Below are positions 5,365-5,756 of a DNA stretch of 5,756 nt, one piece after another. Every line of letters starts with the position of its first letter. Position 1 is the first letter of the stretch. Origin of the DNA: Gammaproteobacteria bacterium (lineage in GTDB: Bacteria > Pseudomonadota > Gammaproteobacteria > Enterobacterales > Psychrobiaceae). Below the pieces are notes generated by a model. That model worked only from the letters and a program-made list of their open reading frames with translations, was not told where the DNA came from and did no database searches. Position numbers and translations under genes: made by a program. The DNA lies in the NCBI GenBank assembly GCA_013214885.1, contig JABSRS010000236.1:1-5756 (forward strand), given 5' to 3'.

Positions 5365-5756
5365 ATGGCACAAAAGCCAATAAGAATTTTATTTCTAATA
5401 TCAGTCTTAATGCTCGCGGTTGGCTGTAGCGACCCTGTCGCTGACAGCATCAATTTATTGACCAGCCAAAATCAAACAAAACTTAGCACACTTGGCCAGC
5501 AACTTGACCGCGGTCAATTGCGTAACGCCATGATGTTAAGTCAATACTCACAAATTTTAAAGCAACAGCGCCCTGAATTAACTCAATTGCTTGAACAACT
5601 AGCACTTGATGGCACCACGCAAGGCCAGCTTTATAAAAATTTAAGCAAGCGGATAGTTGAAACTCAGGACGCCAAAAATTTCACCAGTAAGGAATTATTG
5701 CTTGATGAGCTAGAAAACATCAATCAGGCACTTGATCCGACACTATTTAATGATGC
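5365..5756 (+). CDS. Unrecognised lipoprotein, N-terminal part
   Basis: Partial gene open to the right edge, 130 complete codons. It begins MAQKPIRILFLISVLMLAVG followed by Cys21: a basic start, hydrophobic core and lipobox LAVGC (17-21), so a lipoprotein signal. Ser at +2 does not match the Asp inner-membrane retention signal, so outer-membrane location is likely. The mature part is hydrophilic and looks mostly helical, rich in Gln, Leu, Asn and Glu (for example LSTLGQQLDRGQLRNA, 40-55, and ELTQLLEQLALDG, 71-83), possibly a helical or coiled-coil scaffold. I recognise no family. Start ATG at 5365 is supported by GAGGT 4 bases upstream and by the proposed promoter at 5307-5335. It is transcribed away from glnE. 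Confidence 0.8.
   Translation, partial: MAQKPIRILFLISVLMLAVGCSDPVADSINLLTSQNQTKLSTLGQQLDRGQLRNAMMLSQYSQILKQQRPELTQLLEQLALDGTTQGQLYKNLSKRIVETQDAKNFTSKELLLDELENINQALDPTLFND

Overview
The window looks like chromosomal DNA of a marine-type gammaproteobacterium, probably of the Alteromonadales (Shewanella/Colwellia/Thalassotalea-like). I infer this from the AT-leaning base composition, the style of the GlnE, LysR and RND-adaptor proteins, and AGGA/GAGG-type ribosome binding sites. I cannot name the genus from the sequence alone. I see no insertion sequence, integrase, CRISPR array, tRNA or rRNA.

Layout. (1) Positions 1-373, minus strand, cut by the left edge: the N-terminal part of a lipoprotein periplasmic adaptor of an RND efflux pump. 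(2) 374-496: an AT-rich divergent control region with a direct repeat spaced 32 bp. (3) 497-1330, plus: a LysR-family regulator, divergent from the pump and probably its regulator, with an unusually short linker helix. (4) 1339-1782, minus: a 147-residue protein that resembles the archaeal CTP-dependent riboflavin kinase (DUF120/RibK) fold; it converges on the LysR gene with an 8-bp gap. (5) 1783-1890: a divergent control region with an 11-bp-period direct repeat and an inverted repeat. (6) 1891-2346, plus: a small exported protein with a His/Asn-rich segment and a glycine zipper. (7) 2391-5282, minus: complete glnE, the bifunctional glutamine synthetase adenylyltransferase/adenylyl-removase. 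(8) 5283-5364: a divergent promoter region with a perfect palindrome. (9) 5365 to the right edge, plus: the N-terminal part of an unrecognised lipoprotein.

The genes mostly alternate in strand, so most are probably transcribed singly. Two functional links can be argued: LysR regulator with RND pump (divergent pair), and GlnE in nitrogen control through glutamine synthetase. The rest are neighbours without an evident shared pathway. The best candidates for something undescribed are the bacterial RibK-like protein and the His-rich glycine-zipper exported protein that share one intergenic control region. I see no strong evidence of a multi-gene novel system.
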